Both the position numbers and the translations under genes were made by a program. Of a stretch of 64,000 bases of DNA, positions 26,349 to 35,000 are shown piece by piece (position 1 is the first letter of the stretch; each line of letters starts with the position of its first letter). The stretch spans positions 76,562 to 140,561 of the forward strand of contig CAJUGC010000005.1 of NCBI GenBank assembly GCA_910585955.1. The letters run 5' to 3'. Source of the DNA: an uncultured Christensenella sp. GTDB taxonomy: Bacteria; Bacillota; Clostridia; Christensenellales; Pumilibacteraceae. A model generated the notes under the pieces. The model had not been told where the DNA came from, ran no database searches, and was given only the letters and a program-made list of their open reading frames with translations.

Positions 26349-26528
26349 ATGTCCGGCATCAGGGTAGGCGAAAACGAATCCTTGGACAGTGCGCTCAAGC
26401 GTTTCAAGCGCAAGTGCCAAAAAGATAATATTATGGGCGATATGCGTCGTAAGGAGCATTACGAGAAGCCTTCGGTACGCAGAAAGAAGAAGTCCGAAGC
26501 GGCTCGCAAGCGCGGCTCCAAAAACTGA
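26349..26528 (+). CDS. rpsU: 30S ribosomal protein S21
   Basis: 59-residue basic protein starting MSGIRVGENESLDSALKRFK and ending in a lysine/arginine-rich tail (SVRRKKKSEAARKRGSKN), matching bS21. AAAGGTGGT precedes the ATG. It has its own strong promoter and a hairpin downstream. S21 often follows the mtaB/HIT genes in Clostridia. Confidence 0.95.
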   Translation: MSGIRVGENESLDSALKRFKRKCQKDNIMGDMRRKEHYEKPSVRRKKKSEAARKRGSKN

Positions 26529-26542
26529 AAACAATCTTAAAG

Positions 26543-26575
26543 CAAAAGCAGGCGGTTTTGAATCGTCTGCTTTTG
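26543..26575 (+). terminator. hairpin after rpsU
   Basis: CAAAAGCAGGCGG and TCGTCTGCTTTTG form a stem of about 12 bp. The T-run is inside the stem rather than after it, so termination is probable but not textbook. Confidence 0.5.
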
Positions 26576-26594
26576 TCAAAAAAAGCAATCGGGT

Positions 26595-26665
26595 AAAATT
26601 GTGACAAAAAACATATTTTTTGCGCTGTTTCTGAAGTTTGTGACGTTTTACTCAAAGTTTGCGAC
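26595..26665 (+). promoter_or_regulatory. candidate LytTR binding repeats upstream of the response regulator
   Basis: AAGTTTGTGAC (26634-26644) and AAGTTTGCGAC (26655-26665) are direct repeats with a 21-base period, ending 18 bases before the -35 box. A third related copy, AAAATTGTGAC, lies at 26595-26605. LytTR domains bind paired direct repeats spaced one to two helical turns apart, so autoregulation by the adjacent regulator is likely. Confidence 0.55.
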
Positions 26666-26683
26666 ATATTTTTTAAAAAGGTC

Positions 26684-26712
26684 TTGAAAGTCTTTTAGCT
26701 TTAATGTACAAT
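26684..26712 (+). promoter_or_regulatory. promoter of the LytTR two-component operon
   Basis: TTGAAA (26684-26689), 17 bases, TACAAT (26707-26712), immediately downstream of the direct repeats. Confidence 0.7.
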
Positions 26713-26749
26713 ATATATATGTATTTTTTACTACGGAGGGCGGGGATAT

Positions 26750-27466
26750 ATGAATATTGCGCTTGTCGAGGACAATTTGCTCGAAGCGGACATACTTCTC
26801 AAGTTTTTGAAAAGGTATGCGTCGGATAAGGAAATCAAGATCGACATAACTCACTACAAAAACGCCGAGGATTTTTTAAAGTCCTACAAGCACTCGTATT
26901 ATTCCATAGTCTTTATGGACATAGACCTTCCGGGGATAGGCGGTATCGATGCCGCCCGCAGTATAAGAAGGAAGGACGATTGCATAACCATAATCTTCGT
27001 TACCAAAATGGCGCAGTATGCACAAAAAGGGTATGAAGTGAACGCGCTCGACTTTTTGGTCAAGCCCGTGAGCTATGCCGACTTTTCTTTAAAACTGCGC
27101 AAGGCGATAAACGTAGCGAAAAGCAAAGAGGTGCATTCCGTTCTCGTGCCTGTGGGAAACGGCTTTTGTCGCATATCTACGGATAAGCTCGTTTATATCG
27201 AGGTCATGGGGCACAAGATCAAGTATCAGCTCGTGGACGAGGAAATAGAGGCTCGCGGTACATTGTCCGAGGTGGAAAAGAAACTCGAAGGATGCGGTTT
27301 CCTTCGTTGCAACAGTTGTTATCTCGTAAACTCGCGCTATGTAAACAAAGTTACGGGCAACGAAGTGGACGTCGGCGGACACCTTTTGAAGATAAGTCAT
27401 CCGAAGCGCCGCGCTTTTATCGAATCGCTTATGAACATTCTTACCGGCGGTGACTATATTAAATGA
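26750..27466 (+). CDS. LytTR-family response regulator
   Basis: 238 residues. Receiver domain at 1-120 with acidic pocket VEDN, phosphoacceptor D57 in FMDIDLPG and K105 in LVKPVSY; a LytTR DNA-binding domain at about 130-230 (LVYIEVMGHKIKY, FLRCNSCYLVNSRYVNKV). This is the AgrA/ComE type. CGGAGGGCGGG precedes the ATG. The partner kinase gene overlaps by 4 bases. Downstream genes for an esterase, a sugar-binding lipoprotein and GH3 make control of carbohydrate breakdown a reasonable guess, but no signal peptide gene such as agrD was found nearby. Confidence 0.92.
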   Translation: MNIALVEDNLLEADILLKFLKRYASDKEIKIDITHYKNAEDFLKSYKHSYYSIVFMDIDLPGIGGIDAARSIRRKDDCITIIFVTKMAQYAQKGYEVNALDFLVKPVSYADFSLKLRKAINVAKSKEVHSVLVPVGNGFCRISTDKLVYIEVMGHKIKYQLVDEEIEARGTLSEVEKKLEGCGFLRCNSCYLVNSRYVNKVTGNEVDVGGHLLKISHPKRRAFIESLMNILTGGDYIK

Positions 27467-28818
27467 TAGATTATATTTTCGGAACTTATCTGAACGGCTT
27501 TATTCCGTTTTACATACAGCTTATAGTTGCGGAAACGCTGTTTGTCATAGGACTGAAGCGTAAGCCGCTGTTTGTCGTCAAGCTTATCACGGGGCTTGTC
27601 ATAAGCGCGGCGACGCTTTTTTTGCTGTCCGTGATTTCCGCCGTGTTGCCCGTATGGTATGTGGGCGCTATCATATATATGCTTATGTTTGCTATGAGCA
27701 TAGGTATTCTCGCGGTCTGTTTCGATGAGTCTCTGAACACATTGATGTTCTGCGCAATAGCGGGATATGCGGCGCAGAACATGGCGTATAGGCTGTTCAG
27801 TATTCTCGAAACGAGCACGCTCCTGTTTCGTCTGATGGCATTTATGGACGCAACGCTTATATATTATTTGTTCAATAATTTGTCTGCGGCAACGGTATAT
27901 GTGATCACTTGGTTTATGTTTGCCCGCCGTATCAAAAAGCATGGACTTGCGCGTATCCACAATCGCAATGTTTTCGTCATTTCGGCGGTAACGCTTGTAG
28001 TCGTAATTGTTCTGTGCGCGTGGACGAATAATTATTATTGGCAGCATTTGCCGCTTCTTATGATAAATTCGCTGTTTTCCGTGCTTTGTTGCGCGTTTAT
28101 ACTCTGTCTCCAGTCCGATATGGTCGTGAACGTAGGGCTTCGGCAGGATATAGAAATAATAGAAAAGATGTGGCGGGACGACAAGCGTCGTTATGAGATC
28201 GCCAAAGAGAACATCGACATCATAAACGTAAAATACCACGATTTGAAACATCGCCTGCTCGAACTTAAAGCAGGAAAATGCGCGGTTTCCGATGAGGAGA
28301 TAAAAGAGATAGAGGACGCGATCGGTTTTTACGACGCGAGTGTCGAGACGGGGTGCGCTCCTTTGGATGTGATACTTTCGGAAAAGAGTCTCTATTGCCG
28401 CAGGAACGGTATAATTCTTACCTGTATGGTAGACGGCGGCAGCCTTTCGTTTATGCGCGCAAGCGAACTGTATTCTCTGTTCGGCAACATTCTTTCCAAT
28501 GCTGTGGAGGCAGTAAGCGGGGTGGAGGACGAGGAAAAGAAAGTTATTTCTTTCACGGTGCGCAGAGTGGGCGATATGCTTATAGTGGAAAGCGAAAATT
28601 ACTACAGCGGTAAGATTTCGTTTAAGGACGGGTTGCCTATTACAAGCAAGGGCGACGCTCAAAACCACGGCTACGGAGTAAAAAGCATAAAAATGCTCGC
28701 CGCAAAGTACGGAGGCGAAATGACCGTAAACGCGGACGGCGAGGTATACCGTTTGAGAATTTTGATTCCGCTACCCCCCCCCATGGAAAATACGGAGGAT
28801 ATAAAAGCCGCAAGCTGA
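27463..28818 (+). CDS. GHKL sensor histidine kinase, AgrC-like
   Basis: 451 residues. Six hydrophobic helices fill residues 1-215, with no large extracellular domain. A dimerisation stretch with the phosphoacceptor motif KYHDLKHRL lies near residue 260; the ATPase has N box LFGNILSNAVEAV and G box GYGVKSIKML. This is the family partnered with LytTR regulators. It begins in the ATGA overlap of the regulator gene. Near the end the gene carries nine consecutive C (28774-28782, encoding Pro-Pro-Pro) just after the last ATPase strand; length change there would only alter the last 11 or so residues. Confidence 0.9.
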   Translation: MIDYIFGTYLNGFIPFYIQLIVAETLFVIGLKRKPLFVVKLITGLVISAATLFLLSVISAVLPVWYVGAIIYMLMFAMSIGILAVCFDESLNTLMFCAIAGYAAQNMAYRLFSILETSTLLFRLMAFMDATLIYYLFNNLSAATVYVITWFMFARRIKKHGLARIHNRNVFVISAVTLVVVIVLCAWTNNYYWQHLPLLMINSLFSVLCCAFILCLQSDMVVNVGLRQDIEIIEKMWRDDKRRYEIAKENIDIINVKYHDLKHRLLELKAGKCAVSDEEIKEIEDAIGFYDASVETGCAPLDVILSEKSLYCRRNGIILTCMVDGGSLSFMRASELYSLFGNILSNAVEAVSGVEDEEKKVISFTVRRVGDMLIVESENYYSGKISFKDGLPITSKGDAQNHGYGVKSIKMLAAKYGGEMTVNADGEVYRLRILIPLPPPMENTEDIKAAS

Positions 28819-28935
28819 TTTTTTGTTACGGCGAGATACGGTCGTTTCGATTCGGGACGAAGTGCTTATCGGTAAAATATGCCGTATTTCCTTATATTTT
28901 ATATCCTCACATATTAAAAAACTAACGTGATACGA

Positions 28936-28966
28936 AAGTTTACGCCGCATACTGCAAGTTTAGGGC
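28936..28966 (+). promoter_or_regulatory. second pair of LytTR-like direct repeats, upstream of the esterase
   Basis: AAGTTTACGCC (28936-28946) and AAGTTTAGGGC (28956-28966), 20-base period, share the AAGTTT core and near-identical spacing with the repeats upstream of the regulator. They suggest that the esterase operon is a target of the same regulator. Confidence 0.4.
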
Positions 28967-28995
28967 AATCCTCTTGAATAGGGTCGCCCTTTTTT
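28962..28995 (+). terminator. terminator-like hairpin after the kinase operon
   Basis: AGGGC and GCCCT enclose a further TCCT/AGGG pairing and are followed by TTTTT. The site overlaps the second candidate LytTR repeat. Confidence 0.5.
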
Positions 28996-29003
28996 GTTAT
29001 GCT
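28974..29003 (+). promoter_or_regulatory. weak candidate promoter of the esterase gene
   Basis: TTGAAT (28974-28979), 18 bases, TATGCT (28998-29003). An alternative -10, TATAAG at 29005, has no good -35. Uncertain. Confidence 0.3.
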
Positions 29004-29067
29004 ATATAAGAGCGGGGTGCAGTGCGCCTGCTTTGAAGTAAATCCAAAAGGAAAGGAGAAATGGAGT

Positions 29068-30516
29068 ATGAAGAAGAGGTTGGCTGCCGTTGTTACGGCG
29101 ATCGTGCTTTCTCTCTGTTGCGGAGCTTTGCTCGCCGCTTGCGGCGATCCCGTGCCCGCAGAAGCAAAGAGCGTTAAAGCAATCGTTTGGGGATACGAGT
29201 GGGGTCCCGCCGTTCCCAAAGTCGTAGTCGAATTTTCCGACAATGTTTCGGACGTCGATAAAGATACGTTCGCAGTACGCATCGGTACCAAAAACCGTAC
29301 CGTTCTCGACGCTTACAAGAGCGACAAGGACGGCAATAAGACGACCGAAGAGACTAAATTCGTAACCGTCGAAACCGATGTAAAATACGGCGAGTCGAGT
29401 CCGTTCGTGTACGATCAGAATAAGCAGATGAACGATTGGGCGGAATCCATCGCCATTCGTCTTACAGTTAAAGGCGACTTTAAGGTAGGCAAGACCGCTT
29501 GCGAAAAGGATCAAGCGTTCTCTCTTAAGGCGGAAGCCAAGGACAGAGTGGTTCCGCAGACGGCAAGCTGGAAGAAGGACACCGTCAAGTACACGAAAGA
29601 GGGCAAAGAGCAGGTGATTCAGCGTGCAAGCTGGGCTCCCGCAGGCGCGGACAGCGACGGCGGCAAGAACCCTCTTGTCATTTGGCTTCACGGCATGGGC
29701 GAGGGCGGTACCGATATTGACATAGCCCTTCTCGGAAACGAAGTAACGGCTCTCACGAGCGAGAATGAGACGAGCGTTCAGAAATATTTTACGACCGATA
29801 CGCTTAAAGGCGCATATGTTCTTGCGCTTCAGTCGCCTACGATGTGGATGGACGACGGCTCCGGCGAAATGAACGTCGACAAACCCGGTGCGGAAAAACA
29901 GACTTCGTACTATACCGAAATAGTTTGGAAAGCTATCACGGATTATGTGGACAACAATCCCGACGTAGATACTTCGCGTATCTATTTGGGCGGTTGCTCG
30001 AACGGCGGCTATATGACGATGAATATGGCGTTTGAGCACGGTGATTATTTCGCGGCTTTCTATCCCATTTGCGAGGCTTACAACAATTCGAAGATTTCCG
30101 ACGCGATGATAAACGATATCAAGGGATACAATATGTGGTTTATCCAGTCGCACGACGACACCACGGTAGTTCCTTCTAAGTTCGTTTATGCTACCTACGA
30201 TCGCCTTTTGAAGGCAGGCGCAGCAAATATGCACCTTACCGTTACCGATCACGTTTACGGTAAAGACGATCCTCATCCTTCGGCAGGTTGGGGCACAAGC
30301 GTTCCCGATACCTATATGGGTCATTGGGTGTGGATCACCGCGTTCAACGACGAGATCAAAAAGGAAGTAGACAATTCCGCGATCACGAAGCCCGAAGACA
30401 TAAAGCCCGAGATCTGCACGAAGGACGGCAATGTTTGGAAGTGGCTTTCGGAGCAGACAAAACCTGTTGCGGGGGGGGAACTGATTACGTTCTCGAAGCC
30501 GAAGCCGGCGTTATAA
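29068..30516 (+). CDS. Secreted lipoprotein esterase, C-terminus frameshifted at a G8 tract
   Basis: 482 residues. Signal peptide with lipobox LLAACG; N-terminal Ig-like domain (about 30-170); alpha/beta hydrolase domain with oxyanion loop LVIWLHGMGEGGTD, nucleophile S311 in GGCSNGG, acid in SHDDTTV and a histidine near the end (DPHPSAGWG or GHW). It resembles the COG4099/feruloyl-esterase-like group, so it may remove acyl groups from plant polysaccharide. ATG 29068 follows AAAGGAGAAATGGAG. At eight G (30471-30478) the frame leaves the esterase and stops at 30516 after a short nonsense tail; the +1-G frame continues into a carbohydrate-binding module to 31115. See the next entry. Confidence 0.8.
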   Translation: MKKRLAAVVTAIVLSLCCGALLAACGDPVPAEAKSVKAIVWGYEWGPAVPKVVVEFSDNVSDVDKDTFAVRIGTKNRTVLDAYKSDKDGNKTTEETKFVTVETDVKYGESSPFVYDQNKQMNDWAESIAIRLTVKGDFKVGKTACEKDQAFSLKAEAKDRVVPQTASWKKDTVKYTKEGKEQVIQRASWAPAGADSDGGKNPLVIWLHGMGEGGTDIDIALLGNEVTALTSENETSVQKYFTTDTLKGAYVLALQSPTMWMDDGSGEMNVDKPGAEKQTSYYTEIVWKAITDYVDNNPDVDTSRIYLGGCSNGGYMTMNMAFEHGDYFAAFYPICEAYNNSKISDAMINDIKGYNMWFIQSHDDTTVVPSKFVYATYDRLLKAGAANMHLTVTDHVYGKDDPHPSAGWGTSVPDTYMGHWVWITAFNDEIKKEVDNSAITKPEDIKPEICTKDGNVWKWLSEQTKPVAGGELITFSKPKPAL

Positions 30517-31115
30517 CCGACGGTATAACTGAAGTATCGTCCGGTTGGGGACAGCCTGCCGTAGATACGCCCGCAAGCGTTAAAGTCGAAACGGCGAACA
30601 AATACACGGGCAGCGAAGCAGTCGGCGATGCGGTTACGTCTCTCGGATACTTTACCGGCATAGGTACTAAAGTCGAGTGGACGATAACCGTCGATGAGGC
30701 TTGCGATGTAGTGCTTACGCTTTATGCGGCTGCGGCTATACAGGATCAATCCGGAGTTACCGATTGGGGAACGGGCGAAGGTCTTAAGATGTCTCCTGTG
30801 GACTTGTCCAAGAATGAATATCTCAAGCTTTCCGTCGGCGGCGTAGATCAGGCGCTTACAGGCACTCTTCCCGGCATAGAAGGTTTGAATTGGTCGGCTT
30901 TGAATCCTTCCTTGTATCACAATTACGGAACGGGTACGGTAAAAGTTCATCTCGAAAAGGGCGCAAATACGATTACTCTTTCTTCGGTTCATAAGACAAT
31001 CGGTATAAACATCGATAAACTTGTCGTGAATTCGCCGGTGGAAGTCACGTTTACGCCGACCGACAATTCGTCGAGAGTTCCTCCGCCTAATCCCAATCCT
31101 CAGCCTCAGGCATAA
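30477..31115 (+). CDS. Out-of-frame C-terminal carbohydrate-binding module of the esterase
   Basis: Open frame with no start codon or ribosome site of its own at the junction; it reads TDYVLEAEAGVITDG onward, like the CBM6/35-type start QEYTFEAEDAVLEG of the next lipoprotein gene, through TVDEACDVVLTLYAA to INIDKLVVNSPVEV, then a proline-rich end PPPNPNPQPQA. Adding one G to the G8 tract joins it to the esterase through a Gly-Gly-Gly linker, giving about 682 residues. It is therefore the separated end of one gene: a real phase-variable switch, a mutation, or a sequencing/assembly error. It could be translated alone only by slippage. Confidence 0.75.
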   Translation, partial: GTDYVLEAEAGVITDGITEVSSGWGQPAVDTPASVKVETANKYTGSEAVGDAVTSLGYFTGIGTKVEWTITVDEACDVVLTLYAAAAIQDQSGVTDWGTGEGLKMSPVDLSKNEYLKLSVGGVDQALTGTLPGIEGLNWSALNPSLYHNYGTGTVKVHLEKGANTITLSSVHKTIGINIDKLVVNSPVEVTFTPTDNSSRVPPPNPNPQPQA

Positions 31116-31237
31116 TCGACATAAAATTACAAAGGCTTTAATAAGCGAGGTTTGTTTCGGTGCGAAAGAGAGTCGTGATGGTATCTTTTGCGCCGAGACC
31201 GACCGAAACGACAAATATAAAATATGAGGAGACAATC

Positions 31238-31900
31238 ATGAAAAATTTAAAGAGATTTGCGGCAGCGGCTGTTATAGCTCTGCTCACCGTTGCAATCGCG
31301 GCTTTCGCACTCGTCGGTTGCGGCGCACAGGAATATACGTTCGAAGCCGAAGACGCGGTTCTCGAAGGAATGGCTGCAAGTTGGGGAGCGCCTCAGCCTA
31401 TGAGCGTTGAGACCGGTCCTGTTTATTCGGAGGACGGCGAGGGTGAGGAAGTTACCGTTGTCGGAAACTTCAATCAGTCCGAACAGAGCATTACTTGGAC
31501 GGTAACTTCGAGTAAGGAATGCGATGCAGACCTTACGCTTTTTGCGGCATCCGCATCTATGACTATGGATATGACAACATACGCCATGGGACTTGCGGAA
31601 ATAACGGGCGACAGCGGATTCGTATCGATTACAAACAATGACGGCACGGCTATTACGCTTTCCGGCACGCTTCCCGGACTTGAGGGAATTGATATGAGCG
31701 ACACAACTGTGTGGAAGAACGTAGGATCGCTTACCGGTAAGATTCATCTTGTAAAGGGCGAAAACAAAATAGTACTTAAACTTGACGGAATGCCTGAGGG
31801 CGCAATGTCCGGCGGACTTAACGTAGATAAGCTTGTAATCAAGGCATCGGGAAACCTCACTTTCGAAAAGACCGACAATTCCGATAAAGTAATGGGATAA
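31238..31900 (+). CDS. Carbohydrate-binding-module lipoprotein
   Basis: 220 residues. Signal peptide with lipobox ALVGCGA; the rest is a single CBM6/CBM35-like jelly-roll (YTFEAEDAVLEGMAASWG, ITWTVTSSKECDADLTLFAA, GLNVDKLVIKASGNLTFE). It resembles the module at the end of the split esterase, from which it may have been duplicated. No catalytic domain: likely a surface sugar-binding protein. ATG 31238 follows GAGGAGA; a longer frame from 31160 lacks a site and would bury the signal peptide. GH3 follows. Confidence 0.8.
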   Translation: MKNLKRFAAAAVIALLTVAIAAFALVGCGAQEYTFEAEDAVLEGMAASWGAPQPMSVETGPVYSEDGEGEEVTVVGNFNQSEQSITWTVTSSKECDADLTLFAASASMTMDMTTYAMGLAEITGDSGFVSITNNDGTAITLSGTLPGLEGIDMSDTTVWKNVGSLTGKIHLVKGENKIVLKLDGMPEGAMSGGLNVDKLVIKASGNLTFEKTDNSDKVMG

Positions 31901-31952
31901 TATCTCCGATAAAGTAAGAGAATAAAATTAGACGGTATAATTCGTAAATGTA

Positions 31953-31978
31953 CTCCGCCGCACATCACGGCGGCGGAG
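31953..31978 (+). other. GC-rich hairpin ahead of GH3
   Basis: CTCCGCCG and CGGCGGAG form an 8-bp stem with a 10-base loop in the leader of the GH3 gene, with only a weak T-rich flank. It could be a terminator, a processing site or mRNA-stabilising stem. Confidence 0.45.
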
Positions 31979-32005
31979 ACTTATTTTCTAGGAGGAAAAT
32001 AATTT

Positions 32006-35000
32006 ATGTCAGAACAAGAAAAAAGTTCTAAAAAGAAGCTTAGCGCAAAGGTGTTTACAGCCATAATCGCTCCGCTTCTGGCGATCCTTATTGCGGTTGC
32101 CATCATACTGCCGATAGTGTCGGTCAATGTGTACGACCTCGTATTCCGCGACATTTTCGGCGAAGCATCGAGCGGAAACACGGGTAGCGCGGATACGGGC
32201 GACGTCGATTCCGTTTATTACAAAAGAGAAATCGCCGATTCGAAAAAACTCGTCGAGGTAGAACAGGCGTATACGCGTAAGGCGGGCGCCGAAGGCTTTG
32301 TCCTTCTCTACAACAAGGGAAACGGTAAGGGACTTCCGGTTGCGGAAAAGTCCAAGCTCAGCTTGTTCTCCGCGTCGTCCGTTGACCTTCTCGCAGGCGG
32401 TACGGGTTCGGGCGTGAGCACGATTTCGAGCGACATGAAAACGGCGCTTACCGAACAGGGATTCACGATAAACGAGGCTCTCTGGAAGTTCTATACGGAC
32501 AACCACTCTAAGTATACGCGCGGCGGCGGCGCTATCAGTTACGGCGGCGCTGAGGATTGGTCTATAAACGAAGCTCCGCTAACCGATATTCCCGATGCGG
32601 CTAAAAACGAAGCTAAGGGTACTACTCCCGTGTTCTTCCTTGCAAGAACGGGCGGCGAGGGACGCGACCTCGGTAGATATATGGGCGACTGGACGAAAGT
32701 CGATGAAGATAAGAGAAAACATTATCTCGAGCCCGATTCGGTAGAACTCGGAGTAATAGACTATCTCAACAAAAACTTCGACAACGTGATTCTCGTAGTC
32801 AATACGAACAATGCGTTCGAGCTCGGTTGGGTCAAGAACTATCCGAATATTACTTCCGTGCTTTGGGCGCCCGGTGCGGGCGGCGACACTTGCCGTTCGA
32901 TAGCCGACGTTTTAAGCGGTAAAATCAATCCGTCGGGACATCTTGTGGATACGTTTGCATACGACGCGTTCTCTTCGCCCGCTATGCAGAACATGGGTGA
33001 CTTCGACCTTGTAAACGGAGGAGCCGTCGTCGGAAACGGCGTGTTCTACGACGAGGGTATCTATGTAGGCTACAAGTACTACGAGACTCGCTATTTCGAT
33101 AAGGTCATGAATCAGGGCAATCCCGGCGATTACGACTACGATACGGTTGTTCAATATCCTTTCGGCTACGGTATATCGTACACCGATTTCGAATGGAGCG
33201 ATTTCACGATGACTCAGCCCGACGACAAAGGCGACATCAAAGTTTCCGTAACGGTTAAGAACGTCGGACAAAAGACGGGACGCGACGTAGTTCAGGTCTA
33301 TGTCAATGCTCCTTACACCGATTACGACAAGACTAATCATGTCGAGAAATCGGCTGTTTCGCTTGTTGGTTTCGGCAAAACGGGCGATATAGAGCCGACT
33401 AAGACCGAGACCGTCACCGTAACGCTCAATAAAAAAGATTTGATTTCTTACGACGACGTTAAGGCAAAGACATATATTCTCGAGGCGGGCGACTATCTTA
33501 TAACCGCCGCAGAGGACGCTCACAAAGCTACGCAAAACATACTTGCTCAAAACGGCAAAGATGTCGGAGACAAGAATTTCGTAGGCAAGTGGACGTACGA
33601 GTATACGCAAAACGACGGCGTGGACAAGACGACCTATTCCAAGAGCGCGAACGGTACCGAAATCAAAAACCAATTCGACCATGCTGTTTCCGCAGAACTT
33701 ACGGCAAGAGACAAGTATCTTACCCGTAACGACTGGGTAGGCACTTTCCCCGAGACTCACGGCAATCAGGATAATAAGAAGAAGAGCAGCTACAGTGAAA
33801 AGAACGGCTATGTTTGGGAAGTTGCGGTTTCCGATTCGATAAAGAACGAAATTGCAAAGGTAGGTGCAAGCGCTTCCATGAATCCCATGAGCGAAGCGGA
33901 CGCTGCCGCTAAGGCGGGCGTATTCGATCAGGAAGGCGATTTGGAGCTTATATCTTTCCGCGGAAGAGATTTCGACGAGGTCGATAAGGAAGGCGGTTGG
34001 GATAAGCTCATCAATCAGATGTCCTTAAAAGAAATCGAAAACATTATCACTAAGGCAGGCTATCAAACTCTTGCCGCACAGTCTATCGGTAAACCCAAGG
34101 CTACCGATTTCGACGGACCGTCCGGTCTTAACGAGGGCGGCGTAACGCACGAGCCTTATTCGATAACTTATCCTTGTGCGGCAAACCTTGCGGCAAGCTG
34201 GGACAGAGAGAATTCCCGTCTCCACGGTTACTATGTCGGAGAAGACGGACTTGCAGCCGACGGACATTGGGGCAACCACAAGTATAAGGGTGTTATTTCC
34301 GGTTGGTACGCTCCCGCTATGAACATTCACAGAACGCCGTTTGCGGGCAGAAACTTCGAGTACTACAGCGAAGACGGCTTTATGTCGGGCGAGCTTGCTC
34401 TCGAAGCGGCAAGAGCTTGCGCTGAAAAGGGCGTATACGCCTACATCAAGCACTTTGCGCTCAACGATCAGGAAGATCACCGCACCGCTGCTGCTACGTT
34501 CTCGAACGAGCAGGCTATCCGCGAGATCTATCTCAAGCCTTTCCAGACCTGCATAGAGGAGCGCGGTACGACGAAGATCATGGTTCAAAACTACGACGAA
34601 GCAACGGGCACGTTTACAAAAGCCGAAGCGGAGGTTCCCGCAGTTATGGCAGTCATGACGTCGTTCAACCGCATTGGCTGTGTTTGGGCAGGCGGTAACT
34701 ACAACCTTATCACGGGCGTACTCCGTAACGAATGGGGCTTCGACGGTTCCGTTATTACCGACTACGATCACGGTCGGGAAATGAATAGTGAGCAGTGTAT
34801 AGCTGCGGGCGGCGACCTTAAGCTTACGGCGCAAATGCCCGACGGCATAAACGAAAAGAACGGCGCATATCAGTACTATATGAGACAGTCGATGAAGCAT
34901 ATACTCTACACGACCGTAAATTCCAACGCAATGAACGGCATCGTAAAGGGTGTGAAAATTGCTGATAGACCGTTCCCTTATTACTATCTCATTTTGATAG

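Noticed and set aside
29002..30324. 440-codon open frame antisense to the esterase
   Set aside because: Shadow frame; the plus-strand protein has a signal peptide, lipobox and catalytic motifs.
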